From: Polyodon spathula
Lineage: Eukaryota > Chordata > Actinopteri > Acipenseriformes > Polyodontidae
Assembly: GCF_017654505.1 (NCBI RefSeq)
Contig: NC_054547.1
Span: 26,991,475-27,055,474 of the forward strand
DNA length: 64,000 nucleotides
Direction: 5' to 3'
Below are positions 24,826-37,370 of the stretch, piece by piece (position 1 is the stretch's first letter; the number at the start of each line of letters is the position of its first letter). The translations under genes and the position numbers were made by a program. The notes under the pieces are model-generated. The model was not told the DNA's origin. It did not search any database and saw nothing but the letters and a program-made list of their open reading frames with translations.

Positions 24826-25419
24826 TCAACATGCAATGTAACATAAATAACATTTTCCAGCATACTGGAAAACTGATATACTGTAATTACGTCTTTGTCT
24901 GCGTGAGCCTCTCCTCCAATACCCTGATGGAGTCATGGTCTGTGATGGCTTGATTGCTGCTGGATCCACCTTGTCCTTTGGACATGTCAGCTTGTTGGCT
25001 AACAGTTTGAATGAATGAACAGCACTTCTTATGGTAATGCTAATGTCTGCCATGCACAACAGCATTTGCCTATTGTGCTCCCTAGTACATTCTTCCAAGG
25101 TCTAGCAGATTCTGGGCTGGGTAATAGAATTGTTTGGCATATGCTGATTAAGACATTGTAGGGAGTGTCACATCATAATGTATTGGAGACTTCGTTGCTT
25201 CAGGATGGCAGAATCGTATTCTGCAGATGCAGCTGGTTGTACCCTGGGTCTCTGTAGGGTAGCAGCAAGTGGAGGTGATATGATGGGTTCTTCTTCAAAG
25301 GGAGGAGTTTCCTCAGGCGTTTCAGGCTCATCAACATTGTCTTCCTCAGCCAGGGCAGTAGGACTGTGCATAAATGCAGACTTTCCCCATTCAACTAACC
25401 TACAATGTAATGTCAACAT
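24826..25419 (-). pseudogene. Harbinger accessory (Myb/SANT) protein, C-terminal part
   Basis: Two minus-strand pieces. 25168-25419 has an acidic Glu/Pro-rich linker (EEDNVDEPETPEETPPFEEE). 24826-25098 has MLLCMADISITIRSA, a helical segment, followed by a basic tail (YWRRGSRRQRR). This order (acidic linker, helical segment, basic end) matches the C-terminal half of the second Harbinger protein related to NAIF1. A stop separates the pieces. The N-terminal DNA-binding half lies beyond the Tc1 insertion at 27.01-27.40 kb. Recognised by context and composition more than by strong motif identity. Confidence 0.5.
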
Positions 25420-25715
25420 GACATGTATTTTATAAAATGTTTACAATTGCGGAGGGAATAAAATTGCATTGATTTTAATTTTCTAGAATGTGTGTTACAA
25501 GAGGCTTCTCATTTATTTGCACCAACAATACCCACAATTATTTATAAGCAATTAAAACTGTCACAAGCCGTGCCATTATATTTTATATAGAGAAAGATAT
25601 ATGGAGAGATATATTAGTTGTGTAACTATATTGTAAATTAGTCATTGGCAATGAGGAATATAGCTTGTATTTCATATTATTTGTATTGATTACAGGTTGA
25701 ATTCATGGACCTATA

Positions 25716-25719
<4 letters not shown>

Positions 25720-25802
<83 letters not shown>

Positions 25803-25808
25803 CCACAC
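25720..25808. repeat. AT microsatellite ending in AC repeats
   Basis: (AT)n to about 25789, then ACACAC, directly against the Tc1 terminus. Confidence 0.9.
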
Positions 25809-25809
25809 A

Positions 25810-27030
25810 CAGTGCCTATAGAAAGTCTACACTCCCTTGAACTTTTTTCACATTTTGTTGTGTTAGTGCTTCAGAGTTTATGCATTTAAACTATGATTTT
25901 TTTCTACTTATCTGCACATCATACTCCACACTGTTAAGGGGAAAAAAGCTTTTATTGAGAAAAAAATTATATATTAAAAATATAAAACTGAAAGATCGTA
26001 ATTGGATAAGTCTCCACCTCCCTGAGTTAATACTTGGTGGAAGCACCTTTGGCAGCAAACAGCTGTGAGTCTGTTGGGATAGGTCTCTACCAACTTTGCA
26101 CACCTAGCTTTGACAATATTTAACCATTCTTCTTTTAAAAACTCTTCAAGCCCTGTTAAGTTCCTTGGGGAGCATTGATGGATAGCAATCTTCAAGTCAT
26201 GCCACAATTTTTCGATTGTAATTAGGTCGGAGCTCTGACTGGGTCACTCAAGGACATTTATCTTTTTGTACCTTAACCACTCCAGTGTAGCTTTGGCTGT
26301 GTGCTTTGGGTCGTTGTCATGCTGAACTGTGAACTTACGTCCCAGTTTCAGCTTTCTTGCAGAGGGCAGCAGGTTTTCCTCAAGGACTTCTCCATTCATT
26401 TCCCCTTCTATCCTGACAAGTGCTCCAGTCCCTGCCGATGAGAAACATCCCCCTAACATAATGCTGCCACCACCATGCTTCACAGTAGGGATGGTGTTCT
26501 TTGGGTGATGCGCTGTGTTGGGTTTGCGGCAAACAGAACGCTTTGCATTTAGGCCAAAAAGTTCCATTTTAGTTTTGTCAGACCACAAACCTTTTTGCCA
26601 CTTGACTACAGAATCTCCTGAGTGTTTTTTTTTTGTATACTTCAAACGTGATTCAAGGTGGGCTTTCTTGAGTAATGGTTTCCTTTTTGCCACCCTACCA
26701 GACAGGCCAGATTTGTGGAGTGCTTGGGATATTGTTGTCACATGAACACTTTGACCAGTCTTGGGCATAAAAGCCTGTAGCTCTTGCAAAGTTGCCATTG
26801 GCCTCTTGGTAGCCTCTCTGATCAGTCTCCTTCTTGTTCGGTCATCCAGTTTGGAGGGAAGGCCTGATCTAGGCAGGGTCTTGGTGGTGGCATACACCTT
26901 CCACTTCTTAATAATCATCTTGACTGTGCTCCAAGGGATATTCAAGGCCTTTGATATTTTTTTATACCCATCTCTGATCGGTGTCTTTCATCAACTTTGT
27001 CCCGGAGTTCTTTCAGCACTGGCGGTCCCT
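25810..27030 (-). mobile_element. Tc1/mariner element, truncated at its 5' side
   Basis: The 3' terminus at 25810 reads CAGTGCCTATAGAAAGTC, the CAGTGCC-type tip of vertebrate Tc1-like elements. The body codes a Tc1 transposase on the minus strand. The 5' terminal repeat is absent: Tc1 text (VLKELRDKV) begins at about 27030, directly against the Harbinger SANT gene. The insertion splits the Harbinger accessory gene. Confidence 0.8.
25974..27030 (-). pseudogene. Tc1-like transposase, near full length, inactivated
   Basis: The N-terminus reads [18 protein letters not shown], loses one base near 26970, then resumes as [15 protein letters not shown] (helix-turn-helix). The main frame (26945-26244) has [17 protein letters not shown], then [12 protein letters not shown] with the first catalytic Asp and HDNDPKHTA with the second. 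At 26244 a Trp codon has become TGA. The same frame continues with PSQSSDLITIEKLWHDL, whose Glu is the usual third acid (DDE), to about 25974. The visible lesions are the missing start, one frameshift and one nonsense codon, so this is a comparatively young copy. Confidence 0.85.
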
Positions 27031-27400
27031 CTGCTTGTTCTCTGTAGAATGGTTGTCAGGGACTCCTCCTTAGAAGGACCCCCACCAGTGGCTGTGGCAG
27101 AAACTCTGTTTTTGGCCAGCTTCTCCTCCGTCCTTCTTTTGACATCAGTCCACCTTTTCTTCAGCATTTCCACCAAACACTGCGCAATCCCTAATGCATT
27201 TATGTTGTTTTGTATGTCCCTCCATAGCTCCATCTTTCTTCCCATACCTGTTTGAGTGGAGGAGCTGCCAAACAACACATCACGGTGGCAATCACCATGT
27301 CCACTGACATCTCCACTTCTGTATCCCTCAGTTTCAGGCTTCTCAGTCTGGTTTTACCCTCTGCAGACTTGGACATTTTTAACTTGCACAGCTGTCTCTC
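27010..27400 (-). pseudogene. Harbinger accessory (Myb/SANT) protein, N-terminal DNA-binding part
   Basis: On the minus strand a frame begins MSKSAEGKTRLRSLKLRDTE and continues VEMSVDMVIA. It loses one base near 27272, and the neighbouring frame then reads FGSSSTQTGMGRKMELWRDI and MLKKRWTDVKRRTEEKL. W...KKRW...K spacing is that of the Myb/SANT-like domain of NAIF1-type and Harbinger accessory proteins. It runs to ESLTTILQ and then meets Tc1 sequence. With 24826-25419 it makes one gene cut in two by the Tc1 insertion. Confidence 0.65.
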
Positions 27401-29036
27401 CTGTACCTCCCCACACTTCATCTATTTCAGCACCGTGTTATAGAGGGCGTAAGCCCTTGTGCAGATATATTCGACTTCCTAACTTACTAATTGTAAAATG
27501 AGGTCTCTTGCCTTTTCAGTTATTTTCAATGCACACACATTTGTTGTTTTTAGTACCAATCAATGATTACGAGAAGATTCTCACAATCAGAATTAGATCA
27601 TTTTTTGTTCTTTGTGGTTTTTAAAGGGAAGTTTTGAATCCATACACCGGCACTGGTAAAATTCCACAAATGCAGGCAGTTACGTTTACTCTTAAGTCAG
27701 TGATAGCGTTTATTTGATCACAAAACAAATATGATTTAACCATCCTTATAGCCACACATTGCGTAATTTATGTCTAAATAAATAATGTATCCTGAAAAGC
27801 TCAACGATGTGACCTAATTCAGATTGCCAGAAGATGCTTCCTCAAAATTATTGATTGGTACTGAAATAAATGTGTGAATTGGCAATAACTGAAAAATAAT
27901 TGAAATCTCATCTCACAATTAGCAAGTTATGAACAAGTTGCTTTCTGTTTAATGTGATATATATGGGCTTAAAACATTCCTACTCTGTATGATGTTATGT
28001 CCTTAAGGCTCACCTGATATTTAGACACTATAGTATTGTAATGATATGTTAATTTCTTCTATAATGAACATTTTAATAAGGTTGATTCCCCTTAGTGAAT
28101 ACCCCCTTACTTATGGAAATAAGTTGCATTTTACGGGAGGGTGTTAACACTCACCTTATTTCTACTCTAGAAGTTTTTGTGAATTAGGCCCTTAAAGCTT
28201 TGACACATTGACTTCATACGCGGTACATAACCATACTCTATGATTCTCTTGGTAAAGTTCAATTATGGGTATTGTGAAAAAAAGCATATTTTTTTGGTAA
28301 TATTTTTTAAATGCTTCCATCGAAGCCAAACCATCATATCATATAGAGATGACTGAAGTAGTCACTTCATATTTGCAGGGCTACATTACATAAACGCTGT
28401 ATGCTACATGTTAGGTGATCATAACATCGACATTTGACCTAATATGGCTGCCATTTTGAGGTGTTGTAACTATTACATTGCTTGCATATAGACAAATACA
28501 CTTCATATTTAGTACACAGTGTATTCTCAGATTTATCTCAGTTAAGTTCCACTACCAGTGTTGTCCAGTAACAATTATCATTCAATGACGTATGATTTTA
28601 ACCTCTGGCCATATCAAGGATAAAGACTGAACACTCTAAGGTGTTGGCATTACATAGCTTTTTACTAAGGTTCTTCAATAGAGTTCCTTTACTGGTGTTG
28701 TCCAGTAAAATAACACATTGTTTTAACCATAGTCACCTTTTTTACATCTAGTTCCTGTTTACTTTCATATCCATTACTTTATTATTACAAACTATTCCTT
28801 CAGAGATAACATTCCTTTTACATTATGCACCCAGGGGTGCTTCTTTTGTTTTGTTTTTGTTCTGTTTTCTTCCCAATTGTATCCCTATTAGGTGTTGGTG
28901 TCACATTAATGCCAATTGTAAGTGCTTCTGGTCTTATTATAATTGAATGTCATTTCCTAAGCTGGTTGGTTTAAAAATATGTCCTTTTTTTATAAGTTCT
29001 CACCCAGAATAAGCAAAACATGTAGCACTGCAGTGC

Positions 29037-29328
29037 AGAGGTTAATGCATTAATGGATTGCCCTTTCGGATATCAAGATCCTGTGTGGTGCTTAAAGTTA
29101 TGTCTGGAGGCGGCAAGAAATAATGGGTGTTCTTCTATTATATTTCACAATAGAGTAAACTGGACAAGGTTATTACCAACAAGATGTTATTAAGCCTGGT
29201 TTTATTAAAAACCTTTTTAAAAAGCCATGTTTACATGGTATTTGGAGGCAAAGGTTATCACAGTATTTCTATAGTTGCTGAGATTCATGTTTTAGCTACT
29301 CAGCAGAATAAGACATGCATTAACCTCT
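29037..29328. mobile_element. Possible small inverted-repeat element
   Basis: AGAGGTTAATGCAT at 29037-29050 recurs inverted at 29315-29328. The 290 bp between are non-coding. No target duplication is evident, so this is only a candidate MITE. Confidence 0.35.
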
Positions 29329-31311
29329 AACACTAACCTTTAAAGGGGAAGCTTTTAGGATGCTATCAGCAAAAGAGCTCTGTGCTAACCTCAAATACGT
29401 CATCATTGAATCATTGGGATACTAGAAGACCCGGCAAGGTTTGGAGTTCAATCACATTCAATCTTGGAACCAGACGAACACAGACGGGCCGAATGGCTTG
29501 TTTGTATATTTTATAATAATGTTATGTCATAGCGGAGATCAATAGAATACACAGGGACGGAAATGAGACCCCATTGCATAACAGTTCAATAGAAGTCTTA
29601 TTTCCACCCCGATGCATTACTAAAATAGGCCACAGTTCTGTTTTTTAGGGATGAACTAGATTTGCTTTCTTTGTCGTTGCTGTAAAGACAAGGGACTGCA
29701 TTCCCGTCCTATGCATCCATCCATATTCTAGCAATTTTTTAGCACACCAACTCTTTATGAATATAGCTCAAAGTACTTAGGATTTGTTGAATAGATGTGC
29801 CTTTTATTTAAAACTCATATTAGCACTAGAGGAATACCACGTACACCATTTTATTCAGTGCAATTTTGTATTTAATTATTTTATTTGGTGTGTGTAAAAT
29901 TTGTGTGTTATTTTGCATGCGAATGTATAGTAGCAGAAGCTTTTACTTCTTGCTTTTTGAAATATCTGCATTTTCCTAATTAAAGTATACAAGAAAGAAA
30001 AATAATATTTCTTGAACAGAAGGAAAATGGGGACAAATCATATTGTTTCAAAAGCTAGCTAAGACAACGAATTGTAAAACCTTGGTTAGGACTTCTCTTT
30101 GTAATCTAGTAATAGAAGGATTTAGCTAAATCTATATCTGTGTGGGAAATTTCTCATCAACAAAAGTCAATTCAGTCTGGTGTCAATGGCATAGGCCTCT
30201 ATGTTCTCTATTTATAGATACTGGATCGCAGACCAGCTAATATTTTTAAACTGCATTGATTTATATTATGTAACTATTTATTACCCCCAGGCCATTTAAC
30301 AAGATAGTTCTTTTTTCCCCACAAATGTTTTGCTGCCTCTGCTATACCATGTTCTCAATAAAGCGACTTTTTTTTACAGTTTTCCTGCTTAATGTCGGAA
30401 AGGTTGAGGTCAGGTCACTAAGTGACCTCCTAATACAAAAGCTGTTCATTCAGGACCGATAAAGGTATCTTCATTATTGGTTGTTTAAACCATGTCCTTC
30501 TTTGACAGAAAAGAGAAACTTGAATGACTGCTGTGTTGTTGAAAATACATTTTAAAAGAGATTGCTTGCATGTCTCGGATAGAAAATAAATAGAAGCATC
30601 TGTGATATGCAGCGTACACGTCTGTGTAAATGTCCCTCATGTGACTGGACTTATAGAAATCATGTCACGTGTAATATATCCCCTTCAGTTACGATTTTTA
30701 AATTACATTTTTAGAAATCTGAAAACAGTTTTTTGTGAACTCTATGGAATTCAAGAAGTTGCCCTGCCAAAACATAAAAAAGGGTATTACAAAATAGATA
30801 CATAGATAATAAACGTACTGTGGTACAATTATGCACACAGTGACTGAAGGGGGTATAACTGTTGCATTTCCCTGTTGCAAATCAGTTTCACTCTAAATGT
30901 GGCACACAAGATATTGGGTTGATTGTAGATGCTTGGTGCAGTAATGCATCTGTTGGCTATGAACCCAACTTCCCTAAAGCAATTAGAGGTGGCAAACATT
31001 GAGTGAATAGACACCTATTCTTCCAGAACAATTTAAGCTCCTTGAAGAGTTGTCACATCGAATCAGTGCAGTTCATTTGGAAAAACCATAGCCAGGGCAC
31101 TCCAGTATCTTGGAGTCTTTTAAAATCCAGAAAGCAGGTGGCACTTATGTTAATATCATGTCTGATTATATTTATGTCTGATCAGAAGGATGGCAGCTCC
31201 AACAGCATGAAGCCTCCACACACTGTAATATGGTGTTAGTACATGCAAGTCCGGACATTTCAATGACATGTAAATGGAACTCTACTACCCCCTGCTGTTA
31301 GAACATTATAC

Positions 31312-31342
<31 letters not shown>

Positions 31343-31345
31343 TTT
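31312..31345. repeat. TTTA tetranucleotide microsatellite
   Basis: About eight near-perfect TTTA units. Confidence 0.9.
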
Positions 31346-33759
31346 TAACGTATTCATCTACAGCTATTTGTTGATTTTTGTCTTCCTTTTTCTTTGATTA
31401 AAAACAAAATCCTTTGTTGGGTTTACTGGTTGACAGGTTATATTGTACCATGCTAATATAATAGGATTGGATGATCATGACAATTTCAACTATCATGGTA
31501 ATCTCAATTATCTTAAGTCATGTTTTGTTTTTGTTTGTTTTTTTAACTCCAAGATGTGGAGACTTTCTCCCTAGTAGTCTCTCTCTATCTTCTTTTCACT
31601 TATTGGCTTTTTAAAATAAAACTAGACCCCTGTTCTTATCCAAATAGACATAGGACAGAATTAAAGTGCTTTTCCTAAACCCAGTTTACTTACAGGGCAG
31701 TTAAGAATGGCTTTTGAAACCTTGGCTACTACACTTTTAAATAAATAAATATACATATAAATATAAATACACAAATAAACATAAATGAACTAATACACAG
31801 TAAGGCACGTGTTTTCAGACCATAAAACTAAGAAACAAACAACCTGAGAGTGCTTGAAAGGCCTTCATTTCTATTACTTGCTGTAGAAGTTTAATACCAT
31901 TTTTCTAAAGTCAGTAGGTTTTTTCTACTTTCAGATAACATATGTTAAAGATTGGAGAGAACTCTTTGAAAATATGGCCCTAAATAACATAATACTCTTA
32001 TTTGGCATTGAAAGGGGCCTTTCAAACTAAAACGGCGCCTCTAATTCTATTATAATAAGTCTTCTTTTTGAGCGTTTGTCACCTTGTTTATAATTCCCCT
32101 CAGATTGGTGCGTATAGCTCAAAAATGTACACTGGTAACATTACCAATAAACAATAAAAGATACTATCTTGTGTCAATGTGGTGAAAGTGTCACCACATA
32201 GTTTTCAAATTACCAAGAAAACAAAAAAACCCTTACAGATAAGCACAGCATTTGTTTTAATCAGTTACCAGTTTCCAGCTAGTCATGCTAAACAACCACC
32301 CTGTTGAGCAAAACATTAATATTACACAGTCTGGCCAGCAAACAAGCACTCACTCCACCTATCATATTCATCATTAGTCTAGAAGTACTTTAATATCTTT
32401 GTTGATAATATTTAATTGTTCTTATATTTATATATTGCATGACTTTACTAGTTTTCAGCATATACAATGGTACGATCAAAGTAAAGTAAATGCTTGGTGT
32501 ATTACTTATTGTACATGCAAGCACAGGAATTACACAGTATTGGAAATCATTATAAACAAAATTATAGTTCATATGGAATTTGTTGACTTGTATAAAGGTT
32601 TTAGGTAGCATTGCAGGACAAGACATGGGTAGCCATGCACAGTAAATTCATCGTAACATCTTCTGTGCAATTACATGGCCTAATGAACAAGAATTTGTTA
32701 CCTCATGTAATGGCTGTACTTCAACACCATGGCACAGTTTATTCATACACATTATACACTTCCTTCCTATCTTAGAGCAGTGGTGTTTACCCATTAACAT
32801 GTTTTTAGTTGGGTATGTAAGCCCTATAAATAGCACATATTCTTCAATAGCATAGTCCAAGGTTACATGCTAGTGTCAGGCGTTATGTTTATGTGACTTT
32901 ACAGGTAAGTATATATTTTTTATAATAACCTTCTCTTCTATACCCCATCGATTGTTTGGACTGACCACCAGACCACCCCAGGAGCACACAGGAACCACAC
33001 AGACAGGTATGTAAAATGGTTGTTCTTTATGCCAAACAAAAAAAACAGAACAGGTTTGTTTGTTTTTTTGCTTTTTTTTTTTTTACAAAAAAATGTGAAC
33101 AACAAGAACACTTATAGCCCCCTAAAATAACAATGGTTTTCCCAAGGATACTAACATTTCATATCCACACAGTAAGTATTCAGGCAAGTAAAAAGTATAG
33201 TCCATCACTTTCAATTCAAACACAAAATGTCTCGTTTTCAATCACTCGAAAAACACAAGGTACAGAAATTTTCATTAATGCTCAACAAAATGAGAATATG
33301 TTAAAAAAAAAAAAAAAAATGTAATGTGAGTACATTCATATCTCAGAGAAACTGAAGTAGATGGGAAATTAAAACAAGATAGAGGATATCATCCAGATAA
33401 AGCTGAAGCACGACAGGTTATTATTTGACTATTTAAATATGGTTAGAATTGTCATACTATGTACAAATATTACCGTTTCTACATTGTCAACATATATTTT
33501 AAAATTGGATTTATTTAATTTGTTTTAAATATGTTTTATGTTTTCATATGGTGTATTAATATTTTCCATGTTTCTGCCTCCTGTCTTTTTTCATACAGTG
33601 ACACCTATGGAAGGCAAAACAACTCGGTCTCTCTCGGAGAATTTATGTTATGTAACATATTTACCCTTGTGTTAGTTACTGCAATGATGTTATCTGATGA
33701 CTTCATCAAAAGTTCACAGGGTGCCTGTCCAGATGGGTCCGCTGTAGCACAGTAGGGAG

Positions 33760-34005
33760 AAACAGTTCCTGTCGATAACGTTCCCTGTAGAATCCCCAGT
33801 GAAGATCAGTAACTTTGCACAGCCAAGACTGGAACCTGCACTCCCCTTGTTGACTCTCCCTGCACTCTACCTGCCTATACCGGGTGAACCACATGAGGAC
33901 AGCTACAATGAGCTGACTTCTTGAGCAGAGTTGGATTTGAATCCAGACCTCCAGAGGTGAGAAAAGGTGATTGAATATAATGTGTTGTTGCATGAAGCTC
34001 CCAGC
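33760..34005 (-). repeat. SINE-like repeat with B-box-like words
   Basis: On the minus strand the text CTCTGGAGGTCTGGATTCAAATCC includes a B-box-like GGATTCAAATCC, and a second such word (GCAGGTTCCAGTC) lies further on. About 105 bp (33898-34005) closely matches 35416-35530, which shows that it is an interspersed repeat. Confidence 0.45.
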
Positions 34006-34019
34006 TAAAAAAAAAAACT

Positions 34020-35050
34020 ACCCTCCTAAAATTTGTGACACTAATCTCTGGCATTTAAAGTTACAGGTTATTGCCTTTATTGTAGATGACTTCAATGACA
34101 AAGTGCCAAGCAAGTTTCAATGGTTTCAACACTGCAGAAAAAGTTACCTTTTGGAATTGCAAACATGAGGTCTTAATTACTGCTGTACAGAGTAAATCTA
34201 CAGTCATATCTCAGAATATTATCCCTGTGGAGAAATGTATTTAATGTAACTAAAAAATAAAGTATATTGCTTAATATGATTATCCTTTCAACTAGAAAGT
34301 TTTTAATTAGTACATGTACAGCTTTGAACCCTCAATATTTTGAATACATTATTGATTAATGTAGTTGCTTTATGTAGCTCTGTACAATGTTTATCCAACA
34401 GTTCTCCATTTTAATAACATTTTGAGGAGAAAAAAAAAAATCCATACTGGATGAGATTATGAAACATGTTATTGATTCAAATTTCCTGAAGTGTTCTGAG
34501 AAAAAACAAGCTTTATTAAGAATGTAATTTGTGTCTGACACGGGTTAGTGAATTTTGCTGAGAGAAAAGAAATAGCTAAAACCCTGTGCTAATTAATAAG
34601 CTTACAGTTGCTCCCTTTTAACATATTGCTCATTCTGAAGGAGTGAAGGCATCTCTGGTTATATAAAGAGGATAAAACTGAGAACAGCAACAACTGAACA
34701 TATTGAAAATGGCAAGGAGGAATACGGAGAACCCATTGAAAGGAATGCCATTCTAAGGAGCAAATATCTTCAGATTACATTTTCTTTGTTTGTGTTTATG
34801 CCCCTTACCTATTTGGGATGTTTGCTATCGTTCCTAGTGTTTCTTATTGTTATTACCCAAATACAATAGTATGTTACCTGTGAGTTTGGAATTTGCACTG
34901 CAGTTTTCATTGCCTGCCAGACATCTGTAACTAAGATTAGATTTGCCAAAGTATCATTCTGATTTTCAGAAATTGGATTAGTATAGACAGCAATCACTCA
35001 ACATTTGACTGGATTTTCTTTGTGTGTGAAAAAAATCTGGTGAAAAAAAA
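34020..35050. other. No gene seen
   Basis: AT-rich DNA without coding, RNA or transposon signals that I recognise. Confidence 0.4.
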
Positions 35051-35054
35051 TGAC

Positions 35055-35240
35055 TTGCAGTTATATGCTTGGGGTGATTCAGAACATCCACTCACTACCT
35101 TGTCCTCTGATCAACAATCTAATCTAATTTCCAATACCCATGCTAACAGTATGTTCCAATATACAACACAGGGGGGTGATTGTAAGGAAACGCAGTTTTA
35201 TGGAATCATTTGGTGATGGTCCTCAGTCTGATGTCACTGG
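35055..35240. repeat. Interspersed repeat, matching the flanks of 60466-61190
   Basis: GCAGTTATATGCTTGGGGT here matches GCAGCTGTTATGTGCTTGGGG at 60424, and GCTAACAGTATGT plus TATACAACA...GGGG(T/C)GATTGTAA match 61211-61255. At the right locus the two halves are separated by a 725 bp insertion. Confidence 0.55.
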
Positions 35241-35415
35241 GAGGCCAACAAAGTGTGAGAATGTTCTATGCAGAGGTAATACAATACAATCTTTTTCAAA
35301 ATCCGTGGTTGTATATGTTACATTTGGGTAATACATTTATTTTTTAAAGTTATCTCTGAAGTAAGGCCTACCTAATTTCATCATTAAAAATGAAATGCAA
35401 TTTACAGAAAATGAA

Positions 35416-35530
35416 GGTTGCTCACAGCTACAATGAGCCCACTCCACTACTTGAGCTGGGTTGGATTTGCATCCAGATCTCCAGAGTTGTAAGTTGTGAG
35501 CTTGTTGCTTAATGAAGACCCCAGCTATCT
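35416..35530 (-). repeat. SINE-like repeat, second copy
   Basis: Same text as 33898-34005, with GGATGCAAATCC at the B-box position and a shared tail (AAGACCCCAGCTA against GAAGCTCCCAGCTA). Confidence 0.45.
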
Positions 35531-36488
35531 ACTCATATTTTCCATGTTGTACATGCAGGTGATTCTTTAAATAATCACAATGCAATTCACCCCCTTATTA
35601 ACAATGCACCAAAGATTCCCCCTTCCTTCCTTTAGACAAATTGAAAGGTCGATTAACTTAATTTGTACATCCCCCCCACCCCCCTCTCATCTCAGTGCTT
35701 TTCAATACATTCCAAATCAAAGCACCCACTATGGAAACTTTTCATAGCCTTACTGCCTACAGTCAATAGCAACTTATGAGCAAACCTGGAAACAGCACTC
35801 ACTGACCATTATTTGGTGTAAGCAACTCTTTATGACTTTAATGTGTAAGGGGCATCAAGGTTTGAAAGTGTGAGTAAGTGTCAATAATTATTAATACAGT
35901 TGCACACTATACTTAACTTTGGGTGAGTCTAGCCCTTGTCTTTAACTACCTAAACATACAAACACAGATATATGGAATATACTCATTACATATTTAATAA
36001 AATATAAAAAGCACTAATTACTAACAGCTTACTGATTTATTACAACTGGTTACAGATCATAGAACTACACTTTCTTCTATTTTCAAGTCAGTACTACAGT
36101 CAGCAGTCGTTTATCTACCCCCCTCCCCCCACATGTTACCCTGACATATATGAGAGAACGGTTTTATGAAACGACCACTAGATTACTTTTTAAAAGTATT
36201 GAAGGGGTTTCTATGTTCCTTTATTGATTTGCATTAGAGTTTGTGGGGCTTATTTTTTAATCTCACTTTGTTGTCAGTATCAGTATCTTCAACAAGCTTG
36301 CTTGCAAGGTTCCTGAAAGATATTGGTTGTTATTTTGGTGTAATTAATTAACAAATGCTTTCTATTTAGCACCATGATACAATATATCAAGAGAAAGTGT
36401 TGGCAGGATGCATTGTACAGTGTGTAAGTTTAGACAAAATACAGTATAGCCTTTAATTACTTTATTTTTGTATTTATTAATATGGATG

Positions 36489-37058
36489 TGTGACAGGGAG
36501 TAACCTGTCACTGTTTCATGAGTGATTGTGTGCCTTTATGGAAGCGGCTTGGAAATGCAACAGGAGATGTGTTGCTAGGCAACTAATTGAGCAGGTAGGC
36601 TTGTCCGGTGCTGAGTTGATCAGGAGATCCTGATTGGCTGGGGGGCATGCCCAGATAGCCTATTCGCAGCTCTAAAAGTGTCTGCGCCACAGCTCGAGGC
36701 TACTGCATGGCCATAGCTATACAGACAGAAGCCATGCTGAGCGAAAACTTGCCGGGTTGACAATGAGGAGGAAAGCGTCTGTTCCATGAAGAGAACTACT
36801 AAACAAAACCCTTCCACTCCAAGACGCTGCTCGTGAAGGCATTGCTCTCGCATTTGTAGGCAAATTTTTATTTTTAGCTTTGTTTTGTGTTCTTTATCAA
36901 ATCCAGTGCTCGGTTTACTGTTGTTGGTACCCTAGCATCGGGGCCTGTGTTGTTATTAAATCTGTGAGCCTGTGTGGCGTGTCAACACCCACTGATCTGT
37001 GTCTGCCTCTGTATAATTATTCAGTGACAACCCACATAGGTAACCTCGCCCTGTTACA
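36489..37058 (+). mobile_element. Probable solo LTR (unit A)
   Basis: It begins TGTGACAGGG and ends CCCTGTTACA, imperfect inverted ends of TG...CA type. A TATA-like word (CTCTAAAAGTG) lies near 36671 and an ATTAAA polyadenylation-like word near 36956. Flanks are GGATG and GGGAG (GGGTG and GGGAG in unit B), an imperfect 5 bp duplication. There is no internal retroelement sequence on either side. Confidence 0.5.
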
Positions 37059-37370
37059 GGGAGTCTCTCAGGTCTTGTGCTATTTGAATAGAACTTCATG
37101 GTCCTCACCACTATTACACCCCCCCCTCACGTTTTCAACAGTTACATATGTTCACACACCCACGTTCTCTTATTGACACTTACTCAAACTTTCCAAAAAC
37201 TTCCACCACTAAAAGGAGAAGAAGACATTACTGGGGCACCTTCCAAAATACAGGTACATTAACCACATTGCATTTACATTTACACTTGTGTTACATTATT
37301 TCACACATGGACTTATAACAAATATGATAATGAAAATGTTGATGTACTTTATGTTTCAGGAAATACAAAT

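Larger units (their letters stand above)
23386..28191. mobile_element. PIF/Harbinger-type transposon, 4.8 kb, interrupted
   Basis: The left end reads GGGCCTCATTCACAAAA and the right end, read inward, GGGCCTAATTCACAAAA, the style of vertebrate Harbinger termini. Flanking trinucleotides are TAA on the left and TTA on the right, both allowed Harbinger targets but not identical. Inside are the two genes typical of the superfamily in opposite orientation: a DDE transposase fragment (plus, 23.7-24.27 kb) and a Myb/SANT accessory protein (minus, in two pieces). A Tc1 element and microsatellites interrupt it. The terminal match is short, so it may instead be two nested Harbinger copies. Confidence 0.5.
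28195..33755. other. 5.5 kb almost without recognisable features
   Basis: One small inverted-repeat element (29037-29328) and a TTTA microsatellite (31312-31345) are listed separately. Otherwise there are only short open frames without domain or splice support. Confidence 0.45.

Noticed and set aside
29430..29520. GACGGGCCGAATGGC word familiar from interspersed repeats
   Set aside because: It looks like the tail of a known fish repeat, but no body or boundaries could be defined.
36620..36853. Conserved 77-92 codon minus-strand frames present in both tandem units
   Set aside because: They lie inside the solo LTR and are conserved only because the unit is duplicated.
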